From Falsiroseomonas sp051433165 (lineage in GTDB: Bacteria > Pseudomonadota > Alphaproteobacteria > Acetobacterales > Acetobacteraceae), in contig NZ_JBHMFS010000023.1 of assembly GCF_051433165.1 (NCBI RefSeq), positions 1-64,000 of the forward strand: 64,000 nt of DNA, in the 5' to 3' direction. The notes beneath the pieces were generated by a model. That model did not search any database. It was not told where the DNA came from and saw only the letters and a program-made list of their open reading frames with translations. Within the stretch, counting starts at the first letter, position 1, and each line of letters opens with the position of its first letter. Made by a program: the position numbers and the translations under genes. Below are positions 51,840-61,399 of the stretch, in pieces.

Positions 51840-51909
51840 CATCAGCCCTGCCGCCAGTGACCTGGTTTCACTCCGCCACACTGGCCTGATTTTGCTCCGC
51901 CGTTGACAC
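51840..51909 (+). mobile_element. probable right end of the decayed IS21-type element
   Basis: Downstream of the broken istB the segments CTGGTTTCACTCCGCCACAC and CTGATTTTGCTCCGCCGTTG repeat the word TCCGCC(A/G) at a short interval, as the multiple end repeats of IS21 elements do. TGACA at the edge may be the terminus. The left end is missing. Confidence 0.5.
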
Positions 51910-51998
51910 TCGGGGTTGGATGGATGATTGGGTGAGACATCTGCTACGCACTCTCTATCCGTGCCGAGGATACAACGCACGGGCGGTCCGTGTCGGGA

Positions 51999-53600
51999 TC
52001 AGCGGCTGCCGCGGCTGATGTTCCACATGACGGGGAAGCCGACCTCCAGCACGCCGTTAAGTTCCGCACGATAGACCGCGGGGCTGGCATACTGGCCCAG
52101 CAGCACCACCGAGACGTTCTCGATCGCGCGTTGCTGGATCTGCGCGGCAAGTTCACGACGGCGGTCCTGCTCGACCGCTTCCGAGAACTGGCGTAGCAGC
52201 GGCACCTGGCCCTCATCGCACCACCAGCCCGGATAGACGCCCGCACAATTGTAGACCATCACCGGGTTGGTCATTGGGTTGGCCATGTCGAAACCGGTCC
52301 ATACCAGCGGCACGGCGCTCCAGCCGCCCTCGGAAACCGGCACCCGGCGAGCACGGCGCTGCGCCACCGTGCTCCAGTCGGTGGATTGCACGTCCACGTT
52401 GAAGCCGGCGCGCTTCATCTGGTCGATCGCGACCAGCCCGATCGGGTTGATGACGGCCGAATCACCCGCATGCAGGACGATGACGGGTTCGTTGTTGTAG
52501 CCGGATTCCCGCAGCAGCGCGCGCGCCCGGTCCATGCTGCGATTGTCGAACACTGCGGTCCCGGCGTCGGTCGCATAGGGCGTATCACACATATAGAAGG
52601 TGTAGCAGGTCTGGTGCACCATGTCGGCCGGCAGCCCGGTGGCCGCGACGACGTCGCTCTGGTTGACCGCCTGCTGCAGCGCCCGGCGGGCCAGCACGTT
52701 GTTGAAGGGCGGCTGGGTGTGGTTGATCGTCAGCGCACCCATGATCTCACCGCCACCACGGCCGGCAGTGACCACCACCTGCCGGTTTGCGCGCAGCAAC
52801 TCGATGTAATCCAGCGGCGCACGCTCGAGGTAGTCGACCTCACCCTGCCGCAGCGCAGAAACCTTGGTCGCGTGGTCGGGGATGCTAACGAATTCGGTGC
52901 GGTCGAAATGCACCACCTTGCCGCCCGCCAGGCCATCCGCCGGTTCAGAGCGCGGGCGATAGGCCGGATTGCGGCGGAACACGACGCGATCGCCCGGCCG
53001 CCATTCCTCGCGGCGGAACAGGTAGGGGCCGGAGCCGACGATCTCCTCGATCTGTTGGCTTGACGGCGTTGCTGCGATGCGCGCGGGCATAATGAAGGGC
53101 ACCAGGGTCGCGGTCTTGCCGAGCGCTTCCAGCACCTGCGCAAAGGGGCGATTCAGTTCAAACACGAAGGTGGACGGATCCACCGGGCGCATTTCCCGCA
53201 TCGCCGCCATGAGCTGCCGGCCCAGTCCATCCCGTTCACCCCAGCGGCGAATCGAGGCGATGCAATCCTCCGACGTGACCGGCGTGCCGTCGGTGAATTC
53301 GAGGCCGGGCCGCAGCTTGAAGGTCCAGGTCAACTGGTCTTCGCTCACCTCCCAACTCTCCAGCATCTGCGGCCGCATCACCCCCTCGCTGTCCGGTGCG
53401 ACCAGCGTGTCCCAGACCATGAAGCCGAAGGCGCGGGTGATGACGGAGGTGGTGATGATCGGGTCCAGCGTCTGCAACTCGGTGTTCATTACGAGACGGA
53501 AAGGTTGCTGCTGCTGCTGCGCGACGGCAGGCGCGACGGCGGGCCCGACTGCGACGCCGCCGAGCAGCGCCAGTCCGAACAGGAGTGATGGCTTCGTCAT
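51999..53600 (-). CDS. ABC-type peptide/nickel-class substrate-binding protein (SBP_bac_5)
   Basis: A 533-residue periplasmic binding protein. Signal peptide MTKPSLLFGLALLGGVAVGP, cleaved after an Ala-Gln segment, followed by a short poly-Gln run. The family core is clear: FRLVMNTELQTLDPIITTSV, WTFKLRPGLEFTDGTPVTSE, VGSGPYLFRREEWRPGDRVV, and GEIMGALTINHTQPPFNNVL. It delivers a ligand such as an oligopeptide or small organic to an ABC permease, but no permease or ATPase gene is nearby. The start at 53600 with AGGGA upstream is preferred over the longer frame to 53756. Confidence 0.93.
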   Translation of the reverse strand: MTKPSLLFGLALLGGVAVGPAVAPAVAQQQQQPFRLVMNTELQTLDPIITTSVITRAFGFMVWDTLVAPDSEGVMRPQMLESWEVSEDQLTWTFKLRPGLEFTDGTPVTSEDCIASIRRWGERDGLGRQLMAAMREMRPVDPSTFVFELNRPFAQVLEALGKTATLVPFIMPARIAATPSSQQIEEIVGSGPYLFRREEWRPGDRVVFRRNPAYRPRSEPADGLAGGKVVHFDRTEFVSIPDHATKVSALRQGEVDYLERAPLDYIELLRANRQVVVTAGRGGGEIMGALTINHTQPPFNNVLARRALQQAVNQSDVVAATGLPADMVHQTCYTFYMCDTPYATDAGTAVFDNRSMDRARALLRESGYNNEPVIVLHAGDSAVINPIGLVAIDQMKRAGFNVDVQSTDWSTVAQRRARRVPVSEGGWSAVPLVWTGFDMANPMTNPVMVYNCAGVYPGWWCDEGQVPLLRQFSEAVEQDRRRELAAQIQQRAIENVSVVLLGQYASPAVYRAELNGVLEVGFPVMWNISRGSR

Positions 53601-53921
53601 TCCCTGGATCCTTATCTGTTCTTTCCTGCGATACGAGGCCACCCACGACGCGCGCAGTAGGACGGCGAATGCCGGCACCAACGACGGCACCCCGGATTGC
53701 TTCCTATCGTTCCCCGTGCCTTTAAAACAGCTTTTCACGTGCAGCCGCTGCTGCAAAGCTATAAATCAAGAACAGGCAATCATCAGGACGATCGGATAAT
53801 CACCGGGTGACGACCGCCGTAGGATAAGGCACAGCCCCTGAGGCATCCGGGCTCGATGCTTGCGGGGAGAACGCGATCCGACCAGGACCACTTCTGCAAC
53901 CGAACGCGGAGGAAACCGAGC

Positions 53922-54758
53922 ATGACTGCCATCACAGACAATCTGCTGACGAAACGGATTTCCATGCGTCCGCTCAATCCGCATTTCGGCGTGGAGGTGA
54001 CGGGGCTCGATCTCCGTGATCCGCTGGATGACACGACCCGAGCGACGCTCCGGGCTGCCTTTCGTCAGCACCGCCTGCTGCTGCTGCGCGACCAGGAGAT
54101 CGATACGGCGCATCAGACACGCTTCGCGGAAATCTTCGGGCAGGTTGCACTGCGTGAGAAGAACCGCATCCAAAGCGCGGATGCGACCGCCCAGCATGTC
54201 TCCAACGTCCGCAAGGATGGCGTGTTCGGACTGGGCGAGCTCGACTTCCACCTCGACCAGCTTTTCCAGCCGGAGCCGCTCTCCGCCCTGATCCTGTACG
54301 GCATCGAGGTGCCCGATGCTGGCGGCGATACGCGCTTCGCGGATTCCGTCACGGCGCATGAGATGCTGTCGCCGGAACTGCGCGCGCGGATCGCACCGCT
54401 GCGCTGCCGCAACGCCTACACCTTCAGCGGCAAGCTGGCCCGCGACTGGAACGTGGACGACAAGGAAAAGCAGGCGCTGTCCGCGATCCACCCCATGGTC
54501 TGGCGCGAAAAACCGGACGATCGCGGCGCGCTGTGGGTGAACAAGCTGAGCACGCTCGAGGTTCTCGGCCTGGGGGAGGAGGAGGGCCTCGCCCTGCTGG
54601 CCGAGGTGCGGAAGCCCCTGTACGATGATCGCATCATCTACACACACCGCTGGCGGCCCGGTGACTTGCTGATCTGGGACAACCGGCGCCTGCAGCACGC
54701 GCGCACGCCCTTCGACCCGGCGGTGCCGCGGACGCTGCGGCGCAGCCCGATCCTCTGA
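53922..54758 (+). CDS. TauD/TfdA-family 2-oxoglutarate-dependent dioxygenase
   Basis: A 278-residue Fe(II)/2OG oxygenase. It begins with ISMRPLNPHFGVEVTGLDLR, typical of TfdA/TauD. The facial triad is visible as HLD in LGELDFHLDQLFQP (about residues 105-120) and a distal His in RLQHARTPFDP. The 2OG-binding Arg is in RTLRRSPIL at the C-terminus. Members hydroxylate sulfonates, phenoxyacetates or similar acids, releasing sulfite or phenol. GGAGG about ten bases before ATG 53922 supports the start. It is divergent from the binding-protein gene, consistent with shared control. Confidence 0.93.
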   Translation: MTAITDNLLTKRISMRPLNPHFGVEVTGLDLRDPLDDTTRATLRAAFRQHRLLLLRDQEIDTAHQTRFAEIFGQVALREKNRIQSADATAQHVSNVRKDGVFGLGELDFHLDQLFQPEPLSALILYGIEVPDAGGDTRFADSVTAHEMLSPELRARIAPLRCRNAYTFSGKLARDWNVDDKEKQALSAIHPMVWREKPDDRGALWVNKLSTLEVLGLGEEEGLALLAEVRKPLYDDRIIYTHRWRPGDLLIWDNRRLQHARTPFDPAVPRTLRRSPIL

Positions 54759-54777
54759 CGCCGCGTGCCGGCCGCGG

Positions 54778-55578
54778 TCAGCCTCCCAGCATCGCTCCAT
54801 CGACCGGCAGCGCGACGCCGGAAATGTAGCTCGCTGCACCGGAGGCAAGGAAGCCGACGGTCGCCGCGACCTCCTCCGCCTCGCCCGCCCGACCAATTGG
54901 ATAGTGCTGCATCATGGCCTGCTGCGCCTCGGCCGGAAGGCTGGTGAAGCGTTCGCGGATGCGGGAGCCCGGTTCGGCCAGGATCAGCGAGGGCACCAGC
55001 GCATTCACCGTGATGCCGTTTTTCACCTCATCCTTCGCCAGTTGCGCCGTAAAGCCGATGAGCGCGGATTTGGCCGCGGCATAGGCAAGGCGGGCGCCCT
55101 GGGTGGTCACGGGGCCCTTGCGGCCATAGGCGGCGGTCGAGGAGAAGTTGATGATGCGCCCGTAGCCGCGCGCCCGCATACCGGGCACCACCGCGCGGCA
55201 GAACAGGAAGGCGCTGGTCAGGTTCAGCGTGATGACGTGGTTCCAGATCTCGTCCGTCATGTCCTCGATCGTGCGGATCGGCGTCGTGCCCGAGCCACCG
55301 GCCAGGTTGACAAGCACGTCGATGCGCCCTTGACTTTCCACCGCGGCGACTGCCGCCGCAACCTGTCCGGGCTGTGTCGCATCCGCGGCAAAGACCGCGA
55401 CCTTGCCGCCGCCGCGCCGGATACCTTCCGCGGCTGCATCCAGCGCGTCCTGCGAGAGATCGACCATGAAGACCGCCAGACCCTGGCCCACGAGTTGCCG
55501 ACACGTCGCGAGGCCTATGCCACCCGCGGCACCGGTAACGATGGCCCAGGGCGCTGTGTTGCCGGGTGTGCTCGCCAT
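54778..55578 (-). CDS. SDR-family oxidoreductase
   Basis: A 266-residue classical short-chain dehydrogenase/reductase. The Rossmann motif VTGAAGGIGLA (TGxxxGxG), the NAG-equivalent NLAGG, catalytic Ser in NFSSTAAYG and YAAAK (Tyr and Lys) are all present. It likely interconverts an alcohol and a ketone with NAD(P). GGAGGG lies upstream of ATG 55578. It is convergent with the tauD-like gene and divergent from the second SDR gene, with about 115 bp between their starts. Confidence 0.93.
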   Translation of the reverse strand: MASTPGNTAPWAIVTGAAGGIGLATCRQLVGQGLAVFMVDLSQDALDAAAEGIRRGGGKVAVFAADATQPGQVAAAVAAVESQGRIDVLVNLAGGSGTTPIRTIEDMTDEIWNHVITLNLTSAFLFCRAVVPGMRARGYGRIINFSSTAAYGRKGPVTTQGARLAYAAAKSALIGFTAQLAKDEVKNGITVNALVPSLILAEPGSRIRERFTSLPAEAQQAMMQHYPIGRAGEAEEVAATVGFLASGAASYISGVALPVDGAMLGG

Positions 55579-55692
55579 CCTGAAACCCTCCGTGCCAGCC
55601 GCTTCGGCACGCTACCGGCCGGGGCGCCCCGTCGCAACCGGAAGCGACGGGTTCGAGACTTTCCAGATCCGGCAACAAGCGAGGTGAAGGCC

Positions 55693-56457
55693 GTGGGACG
55701 TCTGCAGGATAGACGGGTTCTGGTGACGGGTGCTGCCAACGGGCTCGGCCGGGCAATCGCCACCCGCCTCGCCGCCGAAGGTGCGCGCCTGGCATTGTTC
55801 GATATCGATCGAGACGGGCTGGCGCAAGTCGCGGAGGACCTGGCGCGCGCCGGTACGCCGGCCTTTGCGCTGACCGTGGACGTGACGGGGGAGGCGCAGG
55901 TGCTGGATGCCTTCGCGCGGCTGGAGGCCGAATTCGGCGCTCTGGACAGCCTGGTCAATAATGTCGGCGGCAGTCGCAACGCGAAGATCTGGGAGATGTC
56001 GCTCGCCGATTGGGACTTCACGGTGAACCTCAACCTGCGCTCCGCCTTCCTCTGCACGCGCGCCGCGCTGCCGGCGATGATGCAGCGGCAGGCGGGCAGC
56101 ATCGTCTGCATGTCCTCCGGCTCCCGCGAGGGCACGCCATGGACCGCGAGCCATAGCGGTGGCGCCGCCTATGCCGCGGCCAAGGCCGGCATCCACGGCT
56201 TCATCCGCGACGTGGCGCTGGAGGTCGCACCCTTCGGCATCCGCATCAACGCCGTCGCACCGGGGCCGATCGAGACCGACCGGACGCGGGAGGTCTTCGC
56301 CCATATGAACGCGACGCTGGAACACAGCCCGAACCGCATGGTGCCGATGCGCCGCCTCGGCCAGCCGCATGAGATCGCCGATGCGGTGCTGTTCCTCGCC
56401 TCGGAGGAGGCCAGCTACGTGACGGGCGTGACGCTCGACGTCGCGGGCGGACGCTGA
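55693..56457 (+). CDS. SDR-family oxidoreductase
   Basis: A 254-residue classical SDR. VLVTGAANGLGRAIA gives the TGxxxGxG motif, NNVGG the NNxG position, SSGSREG the Ser region and AYAAAKAG the Tyr-x-x-x-Lys pair. The C-terminal FLASEEASYVTGVTLDVAGG is typical. GAGGTGA, the best match to the anti-Shine-Dalgarno here, lies five bases before GTG 55693, so this start is taken over GTG 55684. First gene of a rightward set with two deacetylases and an amidase. It is only distantly like the divergent SDR. Confidence 0.92.
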   Translation: MGRLQDRRVLVTGAANGLGRAIATRLAAEGARLALFDIDRDGLAQVAEDLARAGTPAFALTVDVTGEAQVLDAFARLEAEFGALDSLVNNVGGSRNAKIWEMSLADWDFTVNLNLRSAFLCTRAALPAMMQRQAGSIVCMSSGSREGTPWTASHSGGAAYAAAKAGIHGFIRDVALEVAPFGIRINAVAPGPIETDRTREVFAHMNATLEHSPNRMVPMRRLGQPHEIADAVLFLASEEASYVTGVTLDVAGGR

Positions 56458-56520
56458 GCGCGGCACCCGACCAGATCCAGGCCCGGCAAAACAGGGCGCG
56501 ATGAAACGAGGACACGGCCA

Positions 56521-57414
56521 ATGACCACACCCCCCTTCGACAGCGATCTGGCGGAGCTTCGCGCGGCGGCCCAGGACCATGCCGCACGCCACCAGGTCAT
56601 CACCGACTGCGCCTGGCCGGATGGCGCGCGCGTCGCCGTCAATGTCACGGTGGATTTCGACGCGATGCTTCTGCGGCGCCTGCTGAACGAACCGCCGATG
56701 CAGTTGGCGAAGGGCGAGTTCGGCGGCCGCGTCGGCATCTGGCGCCTGCTCGAACTGTTCGACGGCCACGGCGTGAAGGGCACCATCTACACACCCGGCC
56801 GCATCGCGGAGCTGTACCCGGATGCCGTGCGCGCCGCCGCGCGCGGTGGGCATGAGGTGGCTGACCACATGTGGGAACACCGCGTCCCGGCGGAGCCGGA
56901 GCTGGAGGCGGACCACCTGCGGCGCGCGATTGCGGCGCTGGAACGGCTGACCGGCCAGCGGCCCGTCGGCACGCGCAGCTGGCACAGCGCGCCGTTGCTG
57001 CGGCAGGAAGGCTTCATCTACAATTCGCGCAAGGTGCCCGACGACCGGCCGCACTATATCCGCGAGGGAAAGGACACGCAGGGCCTGCTGAACCTGCCGA
57101 TGCACTACGCCATCGACGATGCCATGTTCTTCAGCTTCGCCTGGATGAACACCGAGAACGCCGCCCAGCGCATGGCCGACCCCGACCGGGTGTTCGAGAT
57201 GTGGTGGGATGCCTTCCGCCAGCAATACGATACCGGCGGTTACCTCAACCTCTGCCTGCATCCCTTCGTGTCCGGCCGCTCGATGCGGATCGACATGCTG
57301 GACCGGCTGTTCACGCGGATGAAGACGCTGCCCGGCGTCTGGTTCCCGACCTCGGAGACGGTTGCGCGCCACTGCATCGCGACCTGCCCGCCCCACCCGC
57401 CCGTTGCGCGCTGA
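56521..57414 (+). CDS. polysaccharide-deacetylase (NodB/CE4) fold hydrolase
   Basis: A 297-residue protein with the NodB homology fold, of the PuuE/allantoinase-like branch. The first motif is NVTVDFDAM (metal or base Asp), the second GHEVADHMWEH (His-x(3)-His equivalent), then TRSWHSAPLLRQEGFIYNSR. In this branch substrates are amides such as allantoin or related N-acyl compounds, rather than chitin. It is cytoplasmic as there is no signal peptide. It lies 63 bp after the SDR gene and 16 bp before a second deacetylase, so the two may form a heteromer or act in sequence. Confidence 0.88.
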   Translation: MTTPPFDSDLAELRAAAQDHAARHQVITDCAWPDGARVAVNVTVDFDAMLLRRLLNEPPMQLAKGEFGGRVGIWRLLELFDGHGVKGTIYTPGRIAELYPDAVRAAARGGHEVADHMWEHRVPAEPELEADHLRRAIAALERLTGQRPVGTRSWHSAPLLRQEGFIYNSRKVPDDRPHYIREGKDTQGLLNLPMHYAIDDAMFFSFAWMNTENAAQRMADPDRVFEMWWDAFRQQYDTGGYLNLCLHPFVSGRSMRIDMLDRLFTRMKTLPGVWFPTSETVARHCIATCPPHPPVAR

Positions 57415-57430
57415 GAAGGAGGCACGTCGA

Positions 57431-58369
57431 ATGCCCTGGAAAGACGGCTACACCATCTCCGACGAACGCGGCATCGCGGATGCCGATATCGTCTGGCCCG
57501 GCGATGCCCGCTGCTGCCTCACCATTGTCGTGGACCTCAGCCCGCCCTGCGGCCCGGCCGGCATCGGCCCCGCGGATCTGCGGACGCCGGAGGCGCAGTA
57601 CGGCATGCATGGCGCGCTGGACGCGCTGCTTGGCGTGCTGCAGCGCCACCGCCTGCTCGCCACCTTCGCCACCCCCGCCGTGATGGCGGACATCCACGCG
57701 CCGCGCATTCGCGCCCTGGCCGATTCAGGGCATGAGGTCGCGGCGCATGGCTACCGGCACGAGGATGTGAGCGGGCTCGACCGGGTGGAGGAAAAGGCGC
57801 GGCTCGACCGCACGACCGCGATGATCGGCGACGTGGTGGGAAGGCGGCCGGTCGGCTGGTTTTCCCTTCCCCGGCAGGGTGACAAATTCGCCGGCGGCAG
57901 CATCAGCCCGAACACCATGGCGCTGCTGCTGGAGGGCGACTACGCCTACATGGGCAACGGCCTGGCGGATGACGTGCCGCATTGGTGGGTCACCGACCCC
58001 GCTATTCCGCGCGCCATCCTGGCGCTGCCCTACTACTACCATTTCGACGACCAGTTTTTCCTGATGTTCCCGGCGAAGGGCACTGGGCTGGAACACGCCG
58101 ATGCGCTGTTGCGCAACTGGCATGCGGAATTCGTCGCGCAGTACCGGCGCGGCCGCCAGTTCTGCATGACGCTGCACCCGCACGCCATCGGCTTCGCCCA
58201 CCGCCTGCGGATGCTCGACCGATTCCTCGGCGAGATCTGCGGCTTTCCCCTGCTGTGGAACGCCACCGGCCAGGCCTGCGCGGCGCATTGGTCAGCGCGC
58301 TACCCGGCCGCCACGCATCTGCGGCTGGCGCCCAGAATCTGGCAGGACCACCCCGGCAGCCTGAGTTGA
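57431..58369 (+). CDS. polysaccharide-deacetylase (NodB/CE4) fold hydrolase, second copy
   Basis: A 312-residue NodB-fold protein. First motif CLTIVVDLSPPCG (Asp retained, next residues unusual) and second SGHEVAAHGYRHED with the two His. The later part includes GWFSLPRQGDKFAGGSISPN and MTLHPHAIGFAHRLRMLDRF. It is clearly related to, but not a duplicate of, the upstream gene. No signal peptide. AAGGAGG nine bases upstream fixes ATG 57431. The next gene, an amidase, follows 13 bp later, which supports a role in hydrolysis of an amide or ureide. Confidence 0.88.
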   Translation: MPWKDGYTISDERGIADADIVWPGDARCCLTIVVDLSPPCGPAGIGPADLRTPEAQYGMHGALDALLGVLQRHRLLATFATPAVMADIHAPRIRALADSGHEVAAHGYRHEDVSGLDRVEEKARLDRTTAMIGDVVGRRPVGWFSLPRQGDKFAGGSISPNTMALLLEGDYAYMGNGLADDVPHWWVTDPAIPRAILALPYYYHFDDQFFLMFPAKGTGLEHADALLRNWHAEFVAQYRRGRQFCMTLHPHAIGFAHRLRMLDRFLGEICGFPLLWNATGQACAAHWSARYPAATHLRLAPRIWQDHPGSLS

Positions 58370-58382
58370 AGGATCGGACGAC

Positions 58383-59789
58383 ATGAACGACGCACCCGCG
58401 ACCCCCTATTCACCCGCCACCTTCCGCGCGTTGACCTTCCACGACCTGGTGCCACGCTTCGCCGCCGGTCAGGACACCCCGCGCGCCCTGCTGGAGCGCT
58501 GCCTGGAGACGATCGCGGCGCGGGAGCCGGTGGTGCAGGCCTGGGTTTGCATGAACGAGGCGGGCGCTCGCGCCGCGGCCGATGACAGCACCGCCCGCTG
58601 GCGCGACAACCGCCCGCTTTCGCTGATCGACGGCATGCCCATCGGCATCAAGGACCTGCTGGAGACGCGGGACATGCCGACGCAGATGGGCTGCGATGCC
58701 TATCGCGGCAATTTCCCGAAGCGCGACAATGCCGCGGTCTGGGCGCTGCGCCAGGCCGGGGCGGTGGTGCTCGGCAAGACCGTGACCACCGAACTCGGCG
58801 GCTCGCATCCCGGGCCCACCACCCATCCCTTCGATGCGCGCCACACGCCGGGCGGCTCCTCCTCCGGCTCCGCCGCTGCCGTCGCGGCGCGCATGGTGCC
58901 GACCACCATCGGCACGCAGGTCGGCGGGTCCATCATCCGCCCGGCCAGCTATTGCGGCAACGTCGCCCTGAAGCCGAGCCAGGGCGGCATCAACCGCGGT
59001 GAGCGGCAGGCGACCAGCATGAGCACCCATGGCGTGCATGCCGGCTGCGTCGAGGATATGTGGCAGGTCGCCATCGAGATCGCACGCCGCGCCGGCGGCG
59101 ACCCGGGAAGGCCCGGCTTGATCGGCCCGCCCACGCCCCCCACCCCGCGCCGTCCCATGGCGCTCGGCGTGATGGAGACTGAGGGCTGGCCGCTGCTGGA
59201 CGAGGCCAGCCGCGCCGCCTTCGAGCAGGTGGTCGAGGCGTTGCGCGCGCAGGGCGTGCTGGTGATCCGCCGCGCCGACCACGCCCTGATCGAGGGCTTC
59301 GAGCGCACCCTAGACGGCGCCCAGGCGCTGACCAGCGGCATCACCGGCTGGGAGAACCATTGGAGCTTTCGTAGCATAATGGCGCTGCACCCCGATGGCC
59401 TCAGCGCCCGCAGCCAGGCGGTGGTCGCCATGGCGGAACGGATGACGCCGGACGACTACCGCCAGCTTCTGCTGCAGCGGGAGGAAATGCGCCGGCGGCA
59501 TGAGGCCACTGCCCCGCTCATTGATGCGCTGATCGCTCCGGCCTCGCCCGGCCCGGCGCCGCTGTGGTCCGGCGATGTTCCGGGCCAGCCGCTGAAGGCG
59601 CGCCCGACCGGCGACGCCGTCTTCAACACGCCAAGCTCCGCGTTGGGCGCGCCCGTTGTCACAGCGCCGCTCACCGCGGTACGCGGTCTACCAATGGGCA
59701 TCCAGATCATGGGCCAGCCGCAGTCCGACGCGGCGGTGACGGCCATCGCGGCCTGGATGATGCAGACCCTGATACCTGCTGCGGCCTAA
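58383..59789 (+). CDS. amidase (amidase-signature family)
   Basis: A 468-residue amidase. The Ser-cisSer-Lys triad is visible: Lys in PIGIKDLLETRDMP (about residue 86), the signature GGSSSGSAAAVAARM (about 157-171, cis-Ser), and the nucleophilic Ser in IGTQVGGSIIRPASYCG (about 182-190). The length is typical. The enzyme hydrolyses an amide to carboxylate and ammonia; substrate unknown. It ends the rightward SDR-deacetylase-deacetylase-amidase set, all closely spaced. No signal peptide, so it acts in the cytoplasm. Confidence 0.93.
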   Translation: MNDAPATPYSPATFRALTFHDLVPRFAAGQDTPRALLERCLETIAAREPVVQAWVCMNEAGARAAADDSTARWRDNRPLSLIDGMPIGIKDLLETRDMPTQMGCDAYRGNFPKRDNAAVWALRQAGAVVLGKTVTTELGGSHPGPTTHPFDARHTPGGSSSGSAAAVAARMVPTTIGTQVGGSIIRPASYCGNVALKPSQGGINRGERQATSMSTHGVHAGCVEDMWQVAIEIARRAGGDPGRPGLIGPPTPPTPRRPMALGVMETEGWPLLDEASRAAFEQVVEALRAQGVLVIRRADHALIEGFERTLDGAQALTSGITGWENHWSFRSIMALHPDGLSARSQAVVAMAERMTPDDYRQLLLQREEMRRRHEATAPLIDALIAPASPGPAPLWSGDVPGQPLKARPTGDAVFNTPSSALGAPVVTAPLTAVRGLPMGIQIMGQPQSDAAVTAIAAWMMQTLIPAAA

Positions 59790-59933
59790 CAGCTGCCCGG
59801 GCACCGGCGCCGAGTGCGCCGCGCATTGGGGTGCGACCTAGACTAGCCCACCGCATCCGATGTCTGTTTTGAGCCGGGCACCTGCCGGGATCACCCTGTC
59901 AGCTTGATCTGGCATCAGTTCTACTGGCGGGCG

Positions 59934-60935
59934 CTATCCCGCTTCGGGTTTGCCGCCCTGGCGGTGCTCAAAATTCGTGCGGTTCAGCCGCCGCCGGTGA
60001 TTGGAGTAGAGCAGTGGCTCGTAGCGCGGCGGATTGCCGGGTCCCGTGCAACTCGGCACGACTCGGATGACCGCATCGTCGTCTGGCCCGTAGAAGAACG
60101 GGATCGCATAGCGCGCCTGGTCATTGGCGTTTACAACGCGGTGCGGCGTGGGCGCGAAGCGATCGTTGGAATAGCGCCCGAGCATTTCCCCCGTGTTGAC
60201 CACGAATGTGTCGGGAATTGCGGGCGGGCGGATCCAGGTTCCGTCCCGTGTCCGCACCTCGAGGCCGGGCAGCTTCGACTGGGCGAGATAGGTGGTGAAA
60301 TTCGTGTCGATATGCGGGGCGAAGCCGAACTGGTCCTCCGCCTGCATGGGCTGTGGCTCATAGCGAATCAGCCGTAGCGTGCAGGCCGGGTCGCGGAAAT
60401 CGGGATCGAAATAGGCGGGAGGCAGGTCGAGCGCAGTGGCGAAGACGGCCAGCATGCGGTGCGCCAGCTCCTGCATCGCCTGGAAATAGGCAGTTGTCAC
60501 TGCACGGAAATCCGGCTGGCTGTCCGGCCATCGGTTCAGGCTGACGAAAGGTTTGCGGGCCAGGATGTCCGGGTTGTCCGGTGCGCGGTCCCGGACGATG
60601 TAGAAGCTCTCGTTCAGGTTCGGCTTGCTGTTCGCATGCACCGTCGAGGTGCGGACGGTTTGCGCGCCTCTTGGCAGGTAGCCGATGTTCAGCTCGCCGA
60701 CCTTCAGCGCGAGCTTGCGCTCCATCTCCAGGTCGAAGAAGCGCGCCGCCTCCGCAAAGCATCCCGCGATCAACTCCTGTGGGATCCGGTGATTGGCCAC
60801 CACGAGGAAGCCCGTGTCCTCGCAGGTGCGCGCCACGTGACGTGCAAGTTCCTGCAAAGCGCCAGGCTCGTCGGCGAGGAAGGGAGCCAAGTCGAGGACG
60901 GGTATGCGGCCATCGGAACCAGCTGCGTGGCTCAT
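59934..60935 (-). CDS. isopenicillin N synthase-like 2OG-Fe(II) oxygenase
   Basis: A 333-residue double-stranded beta-helix oxygenase. The N-terminal DIOX_N domain (RIPVLDLAPFLADEP and TGFLVVANHRIPQELI) precedes the Fe(II) site: HID in FGFAPHIDTNFTTYL, the distal His in TPHRVVNAND. The co-substrate Arg is in ARYAIPFFYGPD, where the usual Ser of RxS is Ile. Members hydroxylate or cyclise small metabolites, or act in pyrimidine or herbicide breakdown. GGAGAC lies about nine bases upstream of ATG 60935. It is convergent with the amidase gene, 144 bp away. Confidence 0.9.
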   Translation of the reverse strand: MSHAAGSDGRIPVLDLAPFLADEPGALQELARHVARTCEDTGFLVVANHRIPQELIAGCFAEAARFFDLEMERKLALKVGELNIGYLPRGAQTVRTSTVHANSKPNLNESFYIVRDRAPDNPDILARKPFVSLNRWPDSQPDFRAVTTAYFQAMQELAHRMLAVFATALDLPPAYFDPDFRDPACTLRLIRYEPQPMQAEDQFGFAPHIDTNFTTYLAQSKLPGLEVRTRDGTWIRPPAIPDTFVVNTGEMLGRYSNDRFAPTPHRVVNANDQARYAIPFFYGPDDDAVIRVVPSCTGPGNPPRYEPLLYSNHRRRLNRTNFEHRQGGKPEAG

Positions 60936-61399
60936 CGGTGCATCGTCTCCATGAGGTTGTCCGTCGTCGAATAATCTGAGACGGTCCTGCGTGCTTCCTG
61001 CCGGATTTTCTGGCCGGTTTGGACCTGAGCATAGGCGGCATTATGGTGATGATTCAATTGTCACTGCGGGTGCTGTTTCGTTTGGGACGTTAGCGGTCCA
61101 GCAAAATGGTGAAGTTGACCCACGTGCGTCGACATCCCGAGGCTTGAGACGGAAGTGCTCGATGCTAAGATTCGGGGTGCCCCGCCTGTCGGAGTTCCGG
61201 CGGCAGATGGTGGAGGCATTCGATCAGATGTAACTGTAAAGTCCGCAGAGATTATTTCGATCTTTGTAGATCAAAAGAAGCTCAGGTTGAATGTGACAGA
61301 TGCGTCGGGGTCAGGCCGAAACTTGCGTACCACTGACGAAACTTGGCGTCGACGCTCTATCGCCAGACTCTCGGCAGCGTAGAGGGATTTAAATATAAG
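60936..61399. other. intergenic, no gene recognised
   Basis: This stretch should hold the promoter of the oxygenase gene at its left end. It is moderately AT-rich at 61040-61075 and 61225-61300. No frame resembles a known family. Confidence 0.5.

Noticed and set aside
55612..57396. 594-codon minus-strand frame opposite the SDR and deacetylase genes
   Set aside because: Both plus-strand genes carry complete family motifs; the long antisense frame is a GC-content effect.
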